Counted from the first letter of the stretch, positions 1 through 7,627 are shown. The stretch: DNA of 64,000 bases from an uncultured Chloroflexota bacterium (GCA_937974245.1 CALJKV010000110.1:186001-250000), one strand, 5' to 3'. Notes: generated by a model not told the origin, from the sequence alone. A program made the numbers and translations.

Positions 1-1
1 C

Positions 2-613
2 ACGATTGTCGCCGTGCTGGTGGCCGGTGGCAAAATCATATTGAGTATGAGCGCATCTTTCGCGCTGATCTACTTTAAAGTACGTGGCAGTGCCTTGATT
101 ATCGGCCTGATTATGCTGACTCACTTCCTGCCGCTGCCTGTCCGTATTGTCCCCACCTATCAGTTGTTGGCCGACCTGCGCTGGATTGATACTTTCCAGG
201 GGTTGACCGTGCCATTCTTCGCCAGCGCAACCGGAATTCTGTTATTCCTCCAGTTCTTCCGCACGCTTTCCCCTGATCTGGCGGATGCTGCGCGGGTGGA
301 TGGGGCAGGGCCGCTTCACTTTCTGTTCCGCATTCTGATTCCGATTTCACGCACCAATATCGGGGCGCTGTTCCTGATTGAATTCATCTACATGTGGAAC
401 CAGTATTTGTGGCCGCTGCTGGTCGCCAATTCAGTAGATACGCGCCAGGTGCAAATCGGCATCAAGCAGTTGATCGCTACCGATGCCGTGATTGACTGGG
501 GCGTGCTGATGGCCGGGACGGTGATGGTGATTATTCCGCCGCTGGTGGTGCTATTGGTGCTGCAACGCAGCCTGATGGCCGGGCTAAGTGCCGGTGACGA
601 GGGGATTCGATGA
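2..613 (+). CDS. ugpE: sn-glycerol-3-phosphate-type ABC transporter permease, 5' truncated by window edge
   Basis: Membrane permease of a binding-protein-dependent sugar/glycerol-phosphate importer. The frame is open from base 2, so the true start lies outside the window; 203 residues remain of the usual ~280. Several hydrophobic helices are visible. The cytoplasmic EAA loop that contacts the ATPase reads DLADAARVDGAGPLHFLF, followed by ILIPISRTNIGALF. The segment FIYMWNQYLWPLL is very characteristic of UgpE as I remember it, which favours glycerol-3-phosphate (or its diesters) over maltose. The stop overlaps the start of the HAD phosphatase gene (ATGA-type overlap), so the two are translationally coupled. 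Substrate is inferred; the permease family is clear. Confidence 0.85.
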   Translation, partial: TIVAVLVAGGKIILSMSASFALIYFKVRGSALIIGLIMLTHFLPLPVRIVPTYQLLADLRWIDTFQGLTVPFFASATGILLFLQFFRTLSPDLADAARVDGAGPLHFLFRILIPISRTNIGALFLIEFIYMWNQYLWPLLVANSVDTRQVQIGIKQLIATDAVIDWGVLMAGTVMVIIPPLVVLLVLQRSLMAGLSAGDEGIR

Positions 614-1419
614 CGCGGAGTCTGGCCGAGATACGCGGCTTCCTGCTCGATATGGATGGCACACTCTATCTGAGTGACCATCTGCTGCCCGGCGCACGGG
701 ACTTTCTCGACTATGCGGCGCAGGCTGGACTCCCGGTACTGTTCCTGACTAACAACTCATCCAAGAACCGGGATGCCTATGTTCGGAAAATAGCGGGGAT
801 GGGACTCGACATTCCCGCCGAGCAGATTCTGACATCCGGGGAAGCGACGGCGCTCTACCTGCGCGAACAGTCCCCTGGTGCGCAAGTGGCGCTCTTCGGC
901 ACGCCGGAACTCGAACAGGAATTCGCCGGTTATGGTTTCACGCTGACGACGGATGCGCCGGATGTTGTGGTGCTGGGGTTCGATATGACGCTGGATTATG
1001 CCAAGCTCACCCGGCTCTGCGACCTGGTGCGGGCGGGTCTGCCGTATATTGCTACACACCCCGACTACAACTGCCCGATCAAAGGGGGATTCATCCCCGA
1101 TATTGGCGCGATGATGGCGTTTGTTCAGGCTTCAACCGGGCGCAAGGCGGACGTGATTATCGGCAAACCGAACCGTCACATCCTGGATATGGCGGCGCTG
1201 CGGTTAGGCCTTTCACTGGATGTAGTCGGTATGGTTGGTGACCGGCTGTATACCGATATTGCGATGGGGGCGACTGCGCCGCTGCAAACCATCCTGGTAC
1301 TCAGTGGCGAGACGAAAGCCGAGGACATCTCCGCCAGCCCGTTTCAGCCTGACCATGTGTTCGCCAACCTGGGCGCATTGCAACGGGCGCTCCAAGCGGC
1401 GAAATCGCCGGGCATGTAA
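610..1419 (+). CDS. HAD-IIA family sugar/polyol phosphatase (NagD-like)
   Basis: 269-residue cytoplasmic phosphatase of the haloacid dehalogenase superfamily, subclass IIA (NagD, p-nitrophenylphosphatase, phosphoglycolate/glycerol phosphatases). Motif I is LLDMDGTLY near residue 13 (nucleophile and acid Asp), motif II is LFLTNNSS near 47, motif III is the Lys of IIGKPNRH near 183, and motif IV is GDRLYTDI near 210. The C2-type cap lies between motifs II and III. Length matches the family. The start overlaps the ugpE stop by four bases. The coupling suggests a substrate linked to imported glycerol phosphate, such as glycerol-3-phosphate; this is inference from position. A terminator follows the stop. 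Confidence 0.85.
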   Translation: MTRSLAEIRGFLLDMDGTLYLSDHLLPGARDFLDYAAQAGLPVLFLTNNSSKNRDAYVRKIAGMGLDIPAEQILTSGEATALYLREQSPGAQVALFGTPELEQEFAGYGFTLTTDAPDVVVLGFDMTLDYAKLTRLCDLVRAGLPYIATHPDYNCPIKGGFIPDIGAMMAFVQASTGRKADVIIGKPNRHILDMAALRLGLSLDVVGMVGDRLYTDIAMGATAPLQTILVLSGETKAEDISASPFQPDHVFANLGALQRALQAAKSPGM

Positions 1420-1439
1420 ACAGATAATCATCTCATCAC

Positions 1440-1467
1440 ACCGCGTCCCAATTGAGGCGCGGTTTTT
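1440..1467 (+). terminator. Rho-independent terminator after the ugpE-HAD unit
   Basis: Stem ACCGCG (1440-1445) pairs with CGCGGT (1458-1463), with further weak pairing inside, and is followed by a run of five T. It ends the plus-strand transcript and lies just before the 3' end of the convergent gene at 1497. Confidence 0.7.
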
Positions 1468-1496
1468 GATTATGGCGACCTGCTCAGCAGTAACGA

Positions 1497-3254
1497 CTAC
1501 TTCGGTTGTACCGCGCCGATCAGTGTTTGTACTGTACCGTCTTCAATATTCACCGCAAGCAGTTCATTATCATCATCAGAGATAAAGCTCTCGCCGCCAT
1601 TAATGACCGCTAATTGGCCGTTCGGTAGCCAGTCAATCGGGAATTTATAGGAGTTCGTTGCGATGGGCGGTGACAGTGGGATGACCACTGGCTCGGCATC
1701 CGGCAGAGAAGCCACGATTATATGATTATCCCTCACGCCGACTAACCCTGAACCATCCGGCAGCCACATCAGATCATACGCTGAATTGCCCGGCAACACT
1801 GTCGCCTCATCACGGGTTTCCATATCAATGAGGATCGTCTGGATGCCCGTATATTCGACGTATCTCGTTGTATCTGGGAGCGCCTCTGTCTCCCAGCCCT
1901 GGATCAGAAGCTGGCTGCGATCCGGTGACAGACTGGTGGTGATCAGGTCGAGATTCGTCCGAAACAATTCGCTCAAACCGCCATGCTCAACATTGATCGT
2001 GTAGAAGATGAATTCCTGGGGAGTCGGCCCGATTTGATTGCGCGACTCGCCGATGTTTTCAACGTAAACCAGGGTGGCACTGTCTGCTAACCACGCCGCC
2101 CACAGCTTGCGGTTACTCCCGGAAGTGAGCGCCCCGTAAGCGCTGCCGTCAGTACGCATCGTCCAGATTTGTGGCGTGCCCGGAACTGCAATTTGCTGCG
2201 CGATTGCCAGGCGTTGCCCATCCGGTGACCAATCTACCCAGTACACGTCGCCCCCGTCACCGTTATTCGTGATCTGCCGCCGTTCCATACCGTCGGCGCT
2301 CAGGGTGAATAATTCCTGGTTGGTGTTGGTTGTATCGGGGAAGTCAATATAGGCGAAAGCGGTGTGATCCGGCGACCAGATCATCTTGTTTGGCAGATAC
2401 ACATAGTAGTTGTAAAACGTGTAGGCCTCCGGCAGAATCAACTTATCCATCACACACGCCTGGGAACCATCGGGATTTGCGGTGTAGATGTAACGGGATA
2501 AGAAGAAGGCGATACGGTTCTCAGTAGCAGGGCAGGCAGGAAGTAAAGTGCGCTCATAACGACCTGAGCTATCGAACCACATTCCCTCGATTGTCCACCC
2601 CTGGCGGCCATCGGCCAGCGCAATCTCTCGCCAGATCAGGCCATCTGCTTCCTGTACTCCATCCAGAATCGTGACATGATCTCCGGCGTTCAATCGGGTG
2701 ATAACTTCGCCATTGACTCCAGCTTCGCTGCGAACCGTAAGACGTATTTCCGCGCTCGATGGGTCATCGCTAATCACACGAGCTTGCACGCCGCTTGCCA
2801 GCACATTGACCACCAGGCGCAAGGGTTCAAAGACGTGAGCGGGTGCTGGTAGGGGCGTCACCGTTGGCGCTTCAGTAGGTGGGGGTGGCGTATCTGTTGG
2901 CTGGTTGGGATCAAACGGTTCGACCCAGTATTCGCCACTAGCTCCTTCAACTGTCCAACCGGTGAGGTCGCCATACGTCACGCGCCACCAGTTCAAACCA
3001 TCGGCGCAAACCGGGCCTTCCAGTACGGAAAACACTTCACCGCCGGGTATTTCACCCACTTTTGTGCCGCCCCGTGCCGCTGCATCCCGTACATTATTCG
3101 GGTCTCCTGGGGAGACTCGTCCCTGACCTTCAACCACCAGACGCGGTTGTGGGGCGTCCGGGCAGTTGGCATCATCCTGCGCCAGGATCCCCGCTACAAA
3201 GCCCAGCATACTCAACACACATAAACCTGCAAATAAGAAACGCCGTTTTTTCAA
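1497..3254 (-). CDS. secreted protein with two SH3b-like domains and a TolB/WD40-like propeller
   Basis: 585-residue exported protein. I chose TTG at 3254: a GGAG ribosome binding site lies 7 bases upstream, and the protein then begins with a signal peptide (KKRRFLFAGLCVLSMLG, cleavage near AILAQD). Upstream frame extension would run antisense through the tRNA genes and is rejected. Residues ~35-108 and ~145-230 are SH3b-like modules with GLNWWRVTYGDLTGW and GLIWREIALADGRQGW cores, separated by a Pro/Thr linker (PTDTPPPPTEAPTVTP). Residues ~260-585 form a propeller with repeated WSPDGQRLAIA-type blades as in TolB or dipeptidyl peptidase N-domains. SH3b modules usually bind cell wall or peptides. 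No catalytic residues recognised. It stands alone between a convergent HAD gene and the divergent tRNA operon. Confidence 0.8.
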   Translation of the reverse strand: MKKRRFLFAGLCVLSMLGFVAGILAQDDANCPDAPQPRLVVEGQGRVSPGDPNNVRDAAARGGTKVGEIPGGEVFSVLEGPVCADGLNWWRVTYGDLTGWTVEGASGEYWVEPFDPNQPTDTPPPPTEAPTVTPLPAPAHVFEPLRLVVNVLASGVQARVISDDPSSAEIRLTVRSEAGVNGEVITRLNAGDHVTILDGVQEADGLIWREIALADGRQGWTIEGMWFDSSGRYERTLLPACPATENRIAFFLSRYIYTANPDGSQACVMDKLILPEAYTFYNYYVYLPNKMIWSPDHTAFAYIDFPDTTNTNQELFTLSADGMERRQITNNGDGGDVYWVDWSPDGQRLAIAQQIAVPGTPQIWTMRTDGSAYGALTSGSNRKLWAAWLADSATLVYVENIGESRNQIGPTPQEFIFYTINVEHGGLSELFRTNLDLITTSLSPDRSQLLIQGWETEALPDTTRYVEYTGIQTILIDMETRDEATVLPGNSAYDLMWLPDGSGLVGVRDNHIIVASLPDAEPVVIPLSPPIATNSYKFPIDWLPNGQLAVINGGESFISDDDNELLAVNIEDGTVQTLIGAVQPK

Positions 3255-3271
3255 TTTGCCTCTCCTTCGTG

Positions 3272-3300
3272 AGTGTACAGACAGGGCGAAATATTTCCAA
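3272..3300 (-). promoter_or_regulatory. candidate sigma-70 promoter for the SH3b/propeller gene
   Basis: On the minus strand TTGGAA (3300-3295) is separated by 17 bases from TACACT (3277-3272). The predicted transcript start falls almost on the ribosome binding site of the gene starting at 3254, giving a very short leader, so an additional upstream promoter is possible. Confidence 0.4.
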
Positions 3301-3399
3301 TCGATTCTATATACGGATTTGAAAATTGCGCTATAGGTTTTTGGTTCAAATCCCGGCAGCATATAGCCGAAAGGCGGGCCCGGCTTGCATTTACCGCCA

Positions 3400-3428
3400 T
3401 TGACAAGCCCTGGCCTATTCGCTAGAAT
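3400..3428 (+). promoter_or_regulatory. upstream promoter of the tRNA-rpmG-tRNA operon
   Basis: TTGACA at 3400-3405 and TAGAAT at 3423-3428 with a 17-base spacer, about 70 bases upstream of the first tRNA. It forms a tandem pair with the promoter at 3458-3487. Confidence 0.6.
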
Positions 3429-3457
3429 GCGCTTTACCGGTTGAGCGAAAATGCGTC

Positions 3458-3487
3458 TTGAAGCGTGTTTCCCCTGCATGGTATAAT
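3458..3487 (+). promoter_or_regulatory. proximal promoter of the tRNA-rpmG-tRNA operon
   Basis: TTGAAG at 3458-3463 and a perfect TATAAT at 3482-3487 with an 18-base spacer. The predicted transcript start (~3494) is a few bases before tRNA-Thr at 3501, as is typical of stable-RNA promoters. Confidence 0.75.
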
Positions 3488-3500
3488 GCACTTCAAGAGC

Positions 3501-3573
3501 GCCACCATAGCTCAGCTGGCAGAGCGTTCGCCTTGTAAGCGAAATGTCGTGAGTTCGAATCTCACTGGTGGCT
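3501..3573 (+). tRNA. trnT: tRNA-Thr (anticodon TGT)
   Basis: Complete cloverleaf: acceptor GCCACCA pairs with TGGTGGC, D arm GCTC/GAGC, anticodon stem TTCGC/GCGAA with loop CTTGTAA (anticodon TGT, reads ACA), T arm GTGAG/CTCAC with loop TTCGAAT. Discriminator T; CCA is not encoded. First gene of the tRNA operon. Confidence 0.97.
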
Positions 3574-3591
3574 TGCCGTTGTACAATTAAT

Positions 3592-3675
3592 GGGTCCGTG
3601 TCCCGAGTGGCAAAGGGGAGGGACTGTAAATCCCTTGCGCGACGCGCTTCGTTGGTTCGAGTCCAACCGGGCCCA
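3592..3675 (+). tRNA. trnY: tRNA-Tyr (anticodon GTA)
   Basis: Class II tRNA of 84 bases. Acceptor GGGTCCG pairs with CGGGCCC (one G-T), the anticodon loop contains GTA, a long variable arm (GCGCGACGCGC region) is present, and the T arm is GTTGG/CCAAC with TTCGAGT. Discriminator A. Lies 18 bases after tRNA-Thr(TGT) in the same transcript. Confidence 0.97.
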
Positions 3676-3689
3676 CTATTATTCGAGAT

Positions 3690-3762
3690 GCCTTTGTAGC
3701 TCAGTCGGCAGAGCACACCCTTGGTAAGGGTGAGGTCACGGGTTCGAATCCCGTCAAAGGCT
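3690..3762 (+). tRNA. trnT: tRNA-Thr (anticodon GGT)
   Basis: Acceptor GCCTTTG pairs with CAAAGGC, anticodon stem CACCC/GGGTG with loop TTGGTAA (anticodon GGT, reads ACC/ACU), T arm ACGGG/CCCGT with loop TTCGAAT. Second threonine isoacceptor in the operon, with tRNA-Tyr between them. CCA not encoded. Confidence 0.97.
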
Positions 3763-3803
3763 CTGGTGTATTTTTGCCAGTAGGAAGTTAAGCGAGGAAT
3801 AAC

Positions 3804-3965
3804 GTGGCGAAGAAGGGCAACCGGATTCTAGTTAAAATGCGTAGCACGGAAAGCGGCCACATTTATTATACGCAGAAGAACCGCCGCAATGATACGCAGC
3901 GGCTGGAACTGCGGAAGTATGACCCCTATGTGCGCCGCCATGTGATCTACAAGGAAGCGAAATAA
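3804..3965 (+). CDS. rpmG: 50S ribosomal protein L33
   Basis: 53-residue protein starting at GTG (MAKKGNRILVKMRSTESG) and ending HVIYKEAK, preceded by a GAGGAA ribosome binding site. It matches bacterial L33 over its full length: YYTQKNRRNDTQRLELRKYDP is the conserved core. The zinc-binding CxxC pairs of the C+ form are absent, so this is the zinc-independent form. It is embedded between tRNA-Thr(GGT) and tRNA-Trp, the order commonly seen upstream of secE-nusG. Confidence 0.95.
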   Translation: MAKKGNRILVKMRSTESGHIYYTQKNRRNDTQRLELRKYDPYVRRHVIYKEAK

Positions 3966-3978
3966 CGCTTCACAACAC

Positions 3979-4051
3979 AGGGGAGTAGCTCAACTGGCAG
4001 AGTGGCGGTCTCCAAAACCGTAGGTTCCGGGTTCGATTCCTGGCTCCCCTG
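3979..4051 (+). tRNA. trnW: tRNA-Trp (anticodon CCA)
   Basis: Acceptor AGGGGAG pairs with CTCCCCT, D arm GCTC, anticodon loop CTCCAAA (anticodon CCA), T arm with loop TTCGATT. Discriminator G. Unlike the other three tRNAs, CCA is encoded directly after it (4052-4054). Thirteen bases after rpmG. Confidence 0.97.
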
Positions 4052-4066
4052 CCATGTTCTTCAAAG

Positions 4067-4095
4067 CACCGTCCCCCGTAGGAGACGGTGTTTTT
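4067..4095 (+). terminator. terminator between tRNA-Trp and secE
   Basis: Stem CACCGTC (4067-4073) pairs with GACGGTG (4084-4090), 10-base loop, then TTTTT. Only 31 bases separate it from the secE start and no promoter is visible in between, so secE-nusG probably depends on read-through of this signal. Confidence 0.85.
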
Positions 4096-4126
4096 AAACT
4101 ATGAGTCACTAGCCAGGAGTACGGGG

Positions 4127-4609
4127 ATGTCTGTTAATAAGACACTGGAAGAAAAATCCAAACGCCGCGGGAAGCGTAAACCGGAAGCCGAGCCGGTTGA
4201 ATCAGTTGATGCGCAAGATGATGAACTGATGGCCGAAAGCCGGGGTATTACCGAGGGTAAAGGCCGTCCGACACCGAGCCGGCGTGCCCTGGTCGAGGTC
4301 GAAACGAAGGAACGCGGAAACATCGTCACCCGTCCTTTCATGGCCCTAGGCGATTATCTGGACGGAGTGCGCTCGGAAATCGCCAAAGTTGCCTGGCCGA
4401 CCCGTGAGGAGGTCATCCGCCTGACCTGGATCGTTCTGGCGGCGACGATTGCCGCTGCTATTGCATTGGGTATCATCGCGTTGGTCTTCTCTGAACTGTT
4501 TGTGGCCGGGCTGAACCAACCCGCGATCTTCATTGTAATCACTGTCGCGGTGGTGGTTATCCTGGCGGTTTATCTGCGGCGCAGCAATCGCAGTGCCTCC
4601 GGCTACTAA
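4127..4609 (+). CDS. secE: preprotein translocase subunit SecE with extra C-terminal helix
   Basis: 160 residues; SecE stabilises SecY in the Sec translocon of the cytoplasmic membrane. ATG at 4127 is preceded by AGGAG at 4115-4119, which decides the start. Residues 1-70 are highly charged and low in hydrophobics. The conserved SecE core follows: amphipathic GVRSEIAKVAWPTREEVIRL, then a transmembrane helix (WIVLAATIAAAIALGIIALVF). Unusually, a second hydrophobic stretch (IFIVITVAVVVILAVYL) precedes a basic C-terminus. Typical single-helix SecE is ~60-80 residues. nusG follows 29 bases later, the classic pair. Confidence 0.93.
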   Translation: MSVNKTLEEKSKRRGKRKPEAEPVESVDAQDDELMAESRGITEGKGRPTPSRRALVEVETKERGNIVTRPFMALGDYLDGVRSEIAKVAWPTREEVIRLTWIVLAATIAAAIALGIIALVFSELFVAGLNQPAIFIVITVAVVVILAVYLRRSNRSASGY

Positions 4610-4638
4610 TGATGTGTAAGAGTTGAGTGAGATATTTT

Positions 4639-5307
4639 ATGGCAAATGACGCGGACTTTCGGGAGGAAAACGACTACGACCCGGAACCGGTGTATCTGGA
4701 TAACCAGCAAACAGATAGTGACGCCTTGCTTGATGACGCAGTGCCGGGTATCCTGGACCAGATCATGGATGAAACCATCGGTCAGAAGTTGTGGTACGTA
4801 GTTCACTGCTACTCCGGTTACGAGAACAAAGTGCGCCATGCCATCGAACAGCGCATCGAAACAATGGGGATGCGCGATAAAATCTTTGATGTCATCGTCC
4901 CCACTGAAGAAGAAATCGAGATCAAAGATGGGAAGCGGCGCAATATCGAAAAGCGTGTCTTCCCCGGCTATATCCTGGTTGAGATGAAGATGGATGAAGA
5001 CTCCTGGTATGTGGTACGAAACACGCCTGGGGTGACTGGTTTTGTCGGCATGGGCAACGATCCCACCCCGCTGCGGCCTGAAGAGGTTAAGGCGATCATG
5101 GATCGGATGCTCGCTGAAGGTGGCCCGAAAGTGAAACCCAAGTTCAAGGTGGGTGAAAAAGTACGGATTATTGATGGCCCGTTCAATGATTTCATCGGCA
5201 CCGTGGCACTCATTGAGCCGGATAAACAAAAGGTGCGCGTCATGGTGAATTTCTTCGGGCGCGACACTCCGGTGGAACTGGACTTCCTGGAAGTGGAAAA
5301 GGTCTAA
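4639..5307 (+). CDS. nusG: transcription termination/antitermination factor NusG
   Basis: 222 residues from ATG 4639 (an in-frame GTG at 4627 is the alternative; no strong Shine-Dalgarno discriminates). NusG binds RNA polymerase and couples it to Rho or the ribosome. An acidic N-terminal extension (~45 residues) precedes the NGN domain: WYVVHCYSGYENKV, then RVFPGYILVEM and WYVVRNTPGVTGFVG. The C-terminal KOW domain is FKVGEKVRIIDGPFNDFIGTV near residues 170-220. It follows secE and precedes rplK, the standard order. Confidence 0.96.
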   Translation: MANDADFREENDYDPEPVYLDNQQTDSDALLDDAVPGILDQIMDETIGQKLWYVVHCYSGYENKVRHAIEQRIETMGMRDKIFDVIVPTEEEIEIKDGKRRNIEKRVFPGYILVEMKMDEDSWYVVRNTPGVTGFVGMGNDPTPLRPEEVKAIMDRMLAEGGPKVKPKFKVGEKVRIIDGPFNDFIGTVALIEPDKQKVRVMVNFFGRDTPVELDFLEVEKV

Positions 5308-5494
5308 GCGGTGATCTGCTTTCGGTAGCTATGGAGCCACCTGCTGCAATACGGAATGCTCATGTGGGGCAAGAACAGCTTGCCCCTGTTGCTGAAAAGC
5401 CTGTAGCCCTAAAATAGTGGATTGTTCCTGACTCAAAAACAAAACGGCTGTGTGGTATCCACTTAGCCACAAGCAGAACCAAACGAGGAAAATC

Positions 5495-5920
5495 ATGGCG
5501 AAGAAAATCAAAGCAATTGTCAAGCTGCAAATCCAGGCTGGCAAGGCCAACCCGGCACCGCCCATTGGCCCGGCATTGGCGCAGCACGGCATCAATCTGA
5601 TGCAGTTCTGCAAAGAGTACAATGCCCGTACCAGCAACCGTATGGGGGAGATTATCCCGGCTGAGATCACGATCTTCAGCGATAGCTCCTTCAAGTTCAC
5701 CCTGAAAAGCCCCCCCACGGCTTTCCTGATTAAGAAGGCCGCCGGGTTGGAGCGTGGGTCAAGCATTCCGCATCTCGAAAAGGTTGGCAAACTCACCCGT
5801 AAGCAGGTGCAGGAAATCGCAGAAATCAAGCTCAAAGACATGAATGCCAACGATATTGAAGGGGCTATGCGCCAGATCGAAGGCACAGCCCGGCAGATGG
5901 GCGTCGACATCGAAGGCTAA
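5495..5920 (+). CDS. rplK: 50S ribosomal protein L11
   Basis: 141 residues, exactly family length, starting MAKKIKAIVKLQIQAGKANP after a GAGGAA ribosome binding site. Core motifs PPIGPALAQHGINLMQFCKEYN (N-domain) and the rRNA-binding C-domain (LTRKQVQEIAEIKLKDMNA) are intact. L11 forms the GTPase-associated centre with 23S rRNA. A 187-base leader separates it from nusG and could hold its own promoter or an L1 control site; I could not define one. rplA follows 100 bases later. Confidence 0.97.
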   Translation: MAKKIKAIVKLQIQAGKANPAPPIGPALAQHGINLMQFCKEYNARTSNRMGEIIPAEITIFSDSSFKFTLKSPPTAFLIKKAAGLERGSSIPHLEKVGKLTRKQVQEIAEIKLKDMNANDIEGAMRQIEGTARQMGVDIEG

Positions 5921-5934
5921 CAGACCTGCGCGTA

Positions 5935-5952
5935 ATCCGCACTAGTGCGGAT
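5935..5952. other. 18-base perfect palindrome between rplK and rplA
   Basis: ATCCGCACTAGTGCGGAT is self-complementary over all 18 bases. It sits between the rplK stop and rplA start without a T-tract, so it is not an ordinary terminator. In RNA it could form a hairpin for processing or for L1 binding. Confidence 0.6.
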
Positions 5953-6020
5953 ATATAATCAATCGATTCTAATTGTGTGGGAGGGCGAGCCACGCCCGCA
6001 AACCACAGGAGAAAAACAAC

Positions 6021-6725
6021 ATGGCAACACATGGTAAACGCTTTACAGAAGCCCTCAAACAGGTTGACCGCGATAAAAACTACTCATTGGAAGAAGCCGT
6101 TGCGCTGACCAAGAAACTGGCAAATACCAAGTTTGATGAAACAATTGAACTGCACTTTCGCCTGGGGATTGACCCGCGCCACAGTGACCAGCAGGTACGC
6201 AGTACGGTGATGCTGCCGCACGGTCTGGGCAAGACGGTTCGTGTGCTGGTATTCGCTGAAGGCGAAGATGCTCACGCCGCTGAAGCCGCCGGGGCTGATA
6301 TTATCGCTGATGACAAAGTCCTGGAGAAGATCCAGAAAGAAGGCTGGCTGGAATTCGATACGGCCATTGCCGTCCCTTCCATGATGCAGAAGGTCAGCCG
6401 GGTGGCGCGTGTTCTCGGCCCGCGTGGGTTGATGCCCAATCCGAAAGCTGGCACGGTTGTCCCGGCGGATGACCTGGGCCGCGCGATTACCGAAATGAAG
6501 GCCGGGCGTGTGGAATTCCGTAACGATAAGACGGGCAATCTGCATGTGCCGGTGGGCAAGGCCAGCTTTGACGAACAACGTATATTAGAGAACGCCCAGG
6601 CGATCATTGATGCCGTGACCCGGCAGCGCCCCTCCGCAGTCAAAGGGCAGTATATCCGCCGCATCGTACTCACCTCCACGATGGGGCCGGGGCTGCGCCT
6701 GGAAATCGTTGGCGGCGGCGTCTAG
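6021..6725 (+). CDS. rplA: 50S ribosomal protein L1
   Basis: 234 residues from ATG 6021 with AGGAG at 6007-6011; length is standard for L1. Conserved blocks: GKRFTEALKQVDRDKNYSL at the N-terminus, ELHFRLGIDPRHSDQQVR, LGPRGLMPNPKAGTV and the C-terminal GPGLRLE. L1 forms the L1 stalk at the ribosomal E site and in other bacteria represses its own rplK-rplA mRNA. A terminator follows, and the usual next genes rplJ and rplL are not present here; a methyltransferase gene comes next. Confidence 0.97.
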   Translation: MATHGKRFTEALKQVDRDKNYSLEEAVALTKKLANTKFDETIELHFRLGIDPRHSDQQVRSTVMLPHGLGKTVRVLVFAEGEDAHAAEAAGADIIADDKVLEKIQKEGWLEFDTAIAVPSMMQKVSRVARVLGPRGLMPNPKAGTVVPADDLGRAITEMKAGRVEFRNDKTGNLHVPVGKASFDEQRILENAQAIIDAVTRQRPSAVKGQYIRRIVLTSTMGPGLRLEIVGGGV

Positions 6726-6752
6726 TTTCCTCGCAGTAGAGCATTCATTGTC

Positions 6753-6778
6753 AAGGCGGCCTTCAGGGCCGTCTTTTC
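6753..6778 (+). terminator. terminator of the rplK-rplA transcript
   Basis: Stem AAGGCGGCC (6753-6761) pairs with GGCCGTCTT (6767-6775) with one G-T pair, loop TTCAG, followed by TTTT. It ends the ribosomal protein unit after rplA. Confidence 0.85.
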
Positions 6779-6832
6779 ATTGTATGATAGTATGAGCGAG
6801 ATGTCTGATCATATAGATTGTACAAGGTCACT

Positions 6833-7627
6833 ATGATGAATACGCCGCGCGAACGCTGGGGCGAAGGTGATACTTATGAGCATTTCATGGGGCGTTGGAG
6901 TCTGGAGGTTGCCGGACATTTTCTTGATTGGCTGCGGCCCGCTCCATATCAACAATGGATGGATATGGGCTGCGGAACTGGCGCACTTACAAAGGCCATC
7001 GCGGCATTTACTCAACCGCAGTCTGTTGTGGGACTTGATCCCTCCTTTGATTTTGCGCGGTATGCCGATCAGCAATCCATACAGGCCTGCTTCATGGTTG
7101 CAGACGGTCAATCGCTGCCGGTTCGGGATAAGGCTTTTGATGTGGTTGTCAGTGGTCTTGCGCTGAACTTTATTGATCAACCGGAGCGCGCTCTGGCAGA
7201 AATGCGCCGGATTGTCAAAACCGCGGGATTGGTGGCTGCCTATGTCTGGGACTATGCGGGGAAAATGGAATTCTTACGGTATTTCTGGGATGCCGCGTTG
7301 GAGCTGGATGCCAGTGCTGTTTCGTCACATGAAGGCCATCGTTTCCCGATCTGCCGACCAGAGTCCCTTCTCCAACTCTGGCATGGAGCGGGTTTTCACG
7401 ACGTGTCAGTGATTGCGATTGATATTTCCACGATATTCGACAGTTTTGGGAGTTACTGGCGGTCTTTCACGTTGGGCAATTTCCCAGCGCCCCAGTATGT
7501 CGCAGCCTTAGCGCCGGCGCTCCGCAGCAGACTTCGGGAACACTTAGGTACACGTGTTCCGATTGCAGACGATGGATCGATCCATCTCACGGCACGGGTC
7601 TGGGCTGTCCGAGGTTATTCCACATAA
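6833..7627 (+). CDS. class I SAM-dependent methyltransferase
   Basis: 264-residue soluble protein of the Rossmann-fold methyltransferase superfamily. ATG 6833 is preceded by AAGG about 6 bases upstream. Motif I is WMDMGCGTGALT near residue 45 (SAM-binding glycine loop), motif II VVGLDPSFDF supplies the ribose-binding acidic residue, and ALNFIDQPERALAEMRRIVK is the motif IV/post region typical of UbiE-like enzymes. The N-terminal YEHFMGRWSLEVAGHFLDWL is a signature of a small-molecule methyltransferase group. Substrate unknown. The next gene starts 25 bases downstream in the same direction. Confidence 0.8.
   Translation: MMNTPRERWGEGDTYEHFMGRWSLEVAGHFLDWLRPAPYQQWMDMGCGTGALTKAIAAFTQPQSVVGLDPSFDFARYADQQSIQACFMVADGQSLPVRDKAFDVVVSGLALNFIDQPERALAEMRRIVKTAGLVAAYVWDYAGKMEFLRYFWDAALELDASAVSSHEGHRFPICRPESLLQLWHGAGFHDVSVIAIDISTIFDSFGSYWRSFTLGNFPAPQYVAALAPALRSRLREHLGTRVPIADDGSIHLTARVWAVRGYST

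Noticed and set aside
3255..3716. Upstream extension of the 1497-3254 gene to 3716
   Set aside because: The extension runs antisense through all three tRNA genes; a signal peptide and ribosome site mark the start at 3254.
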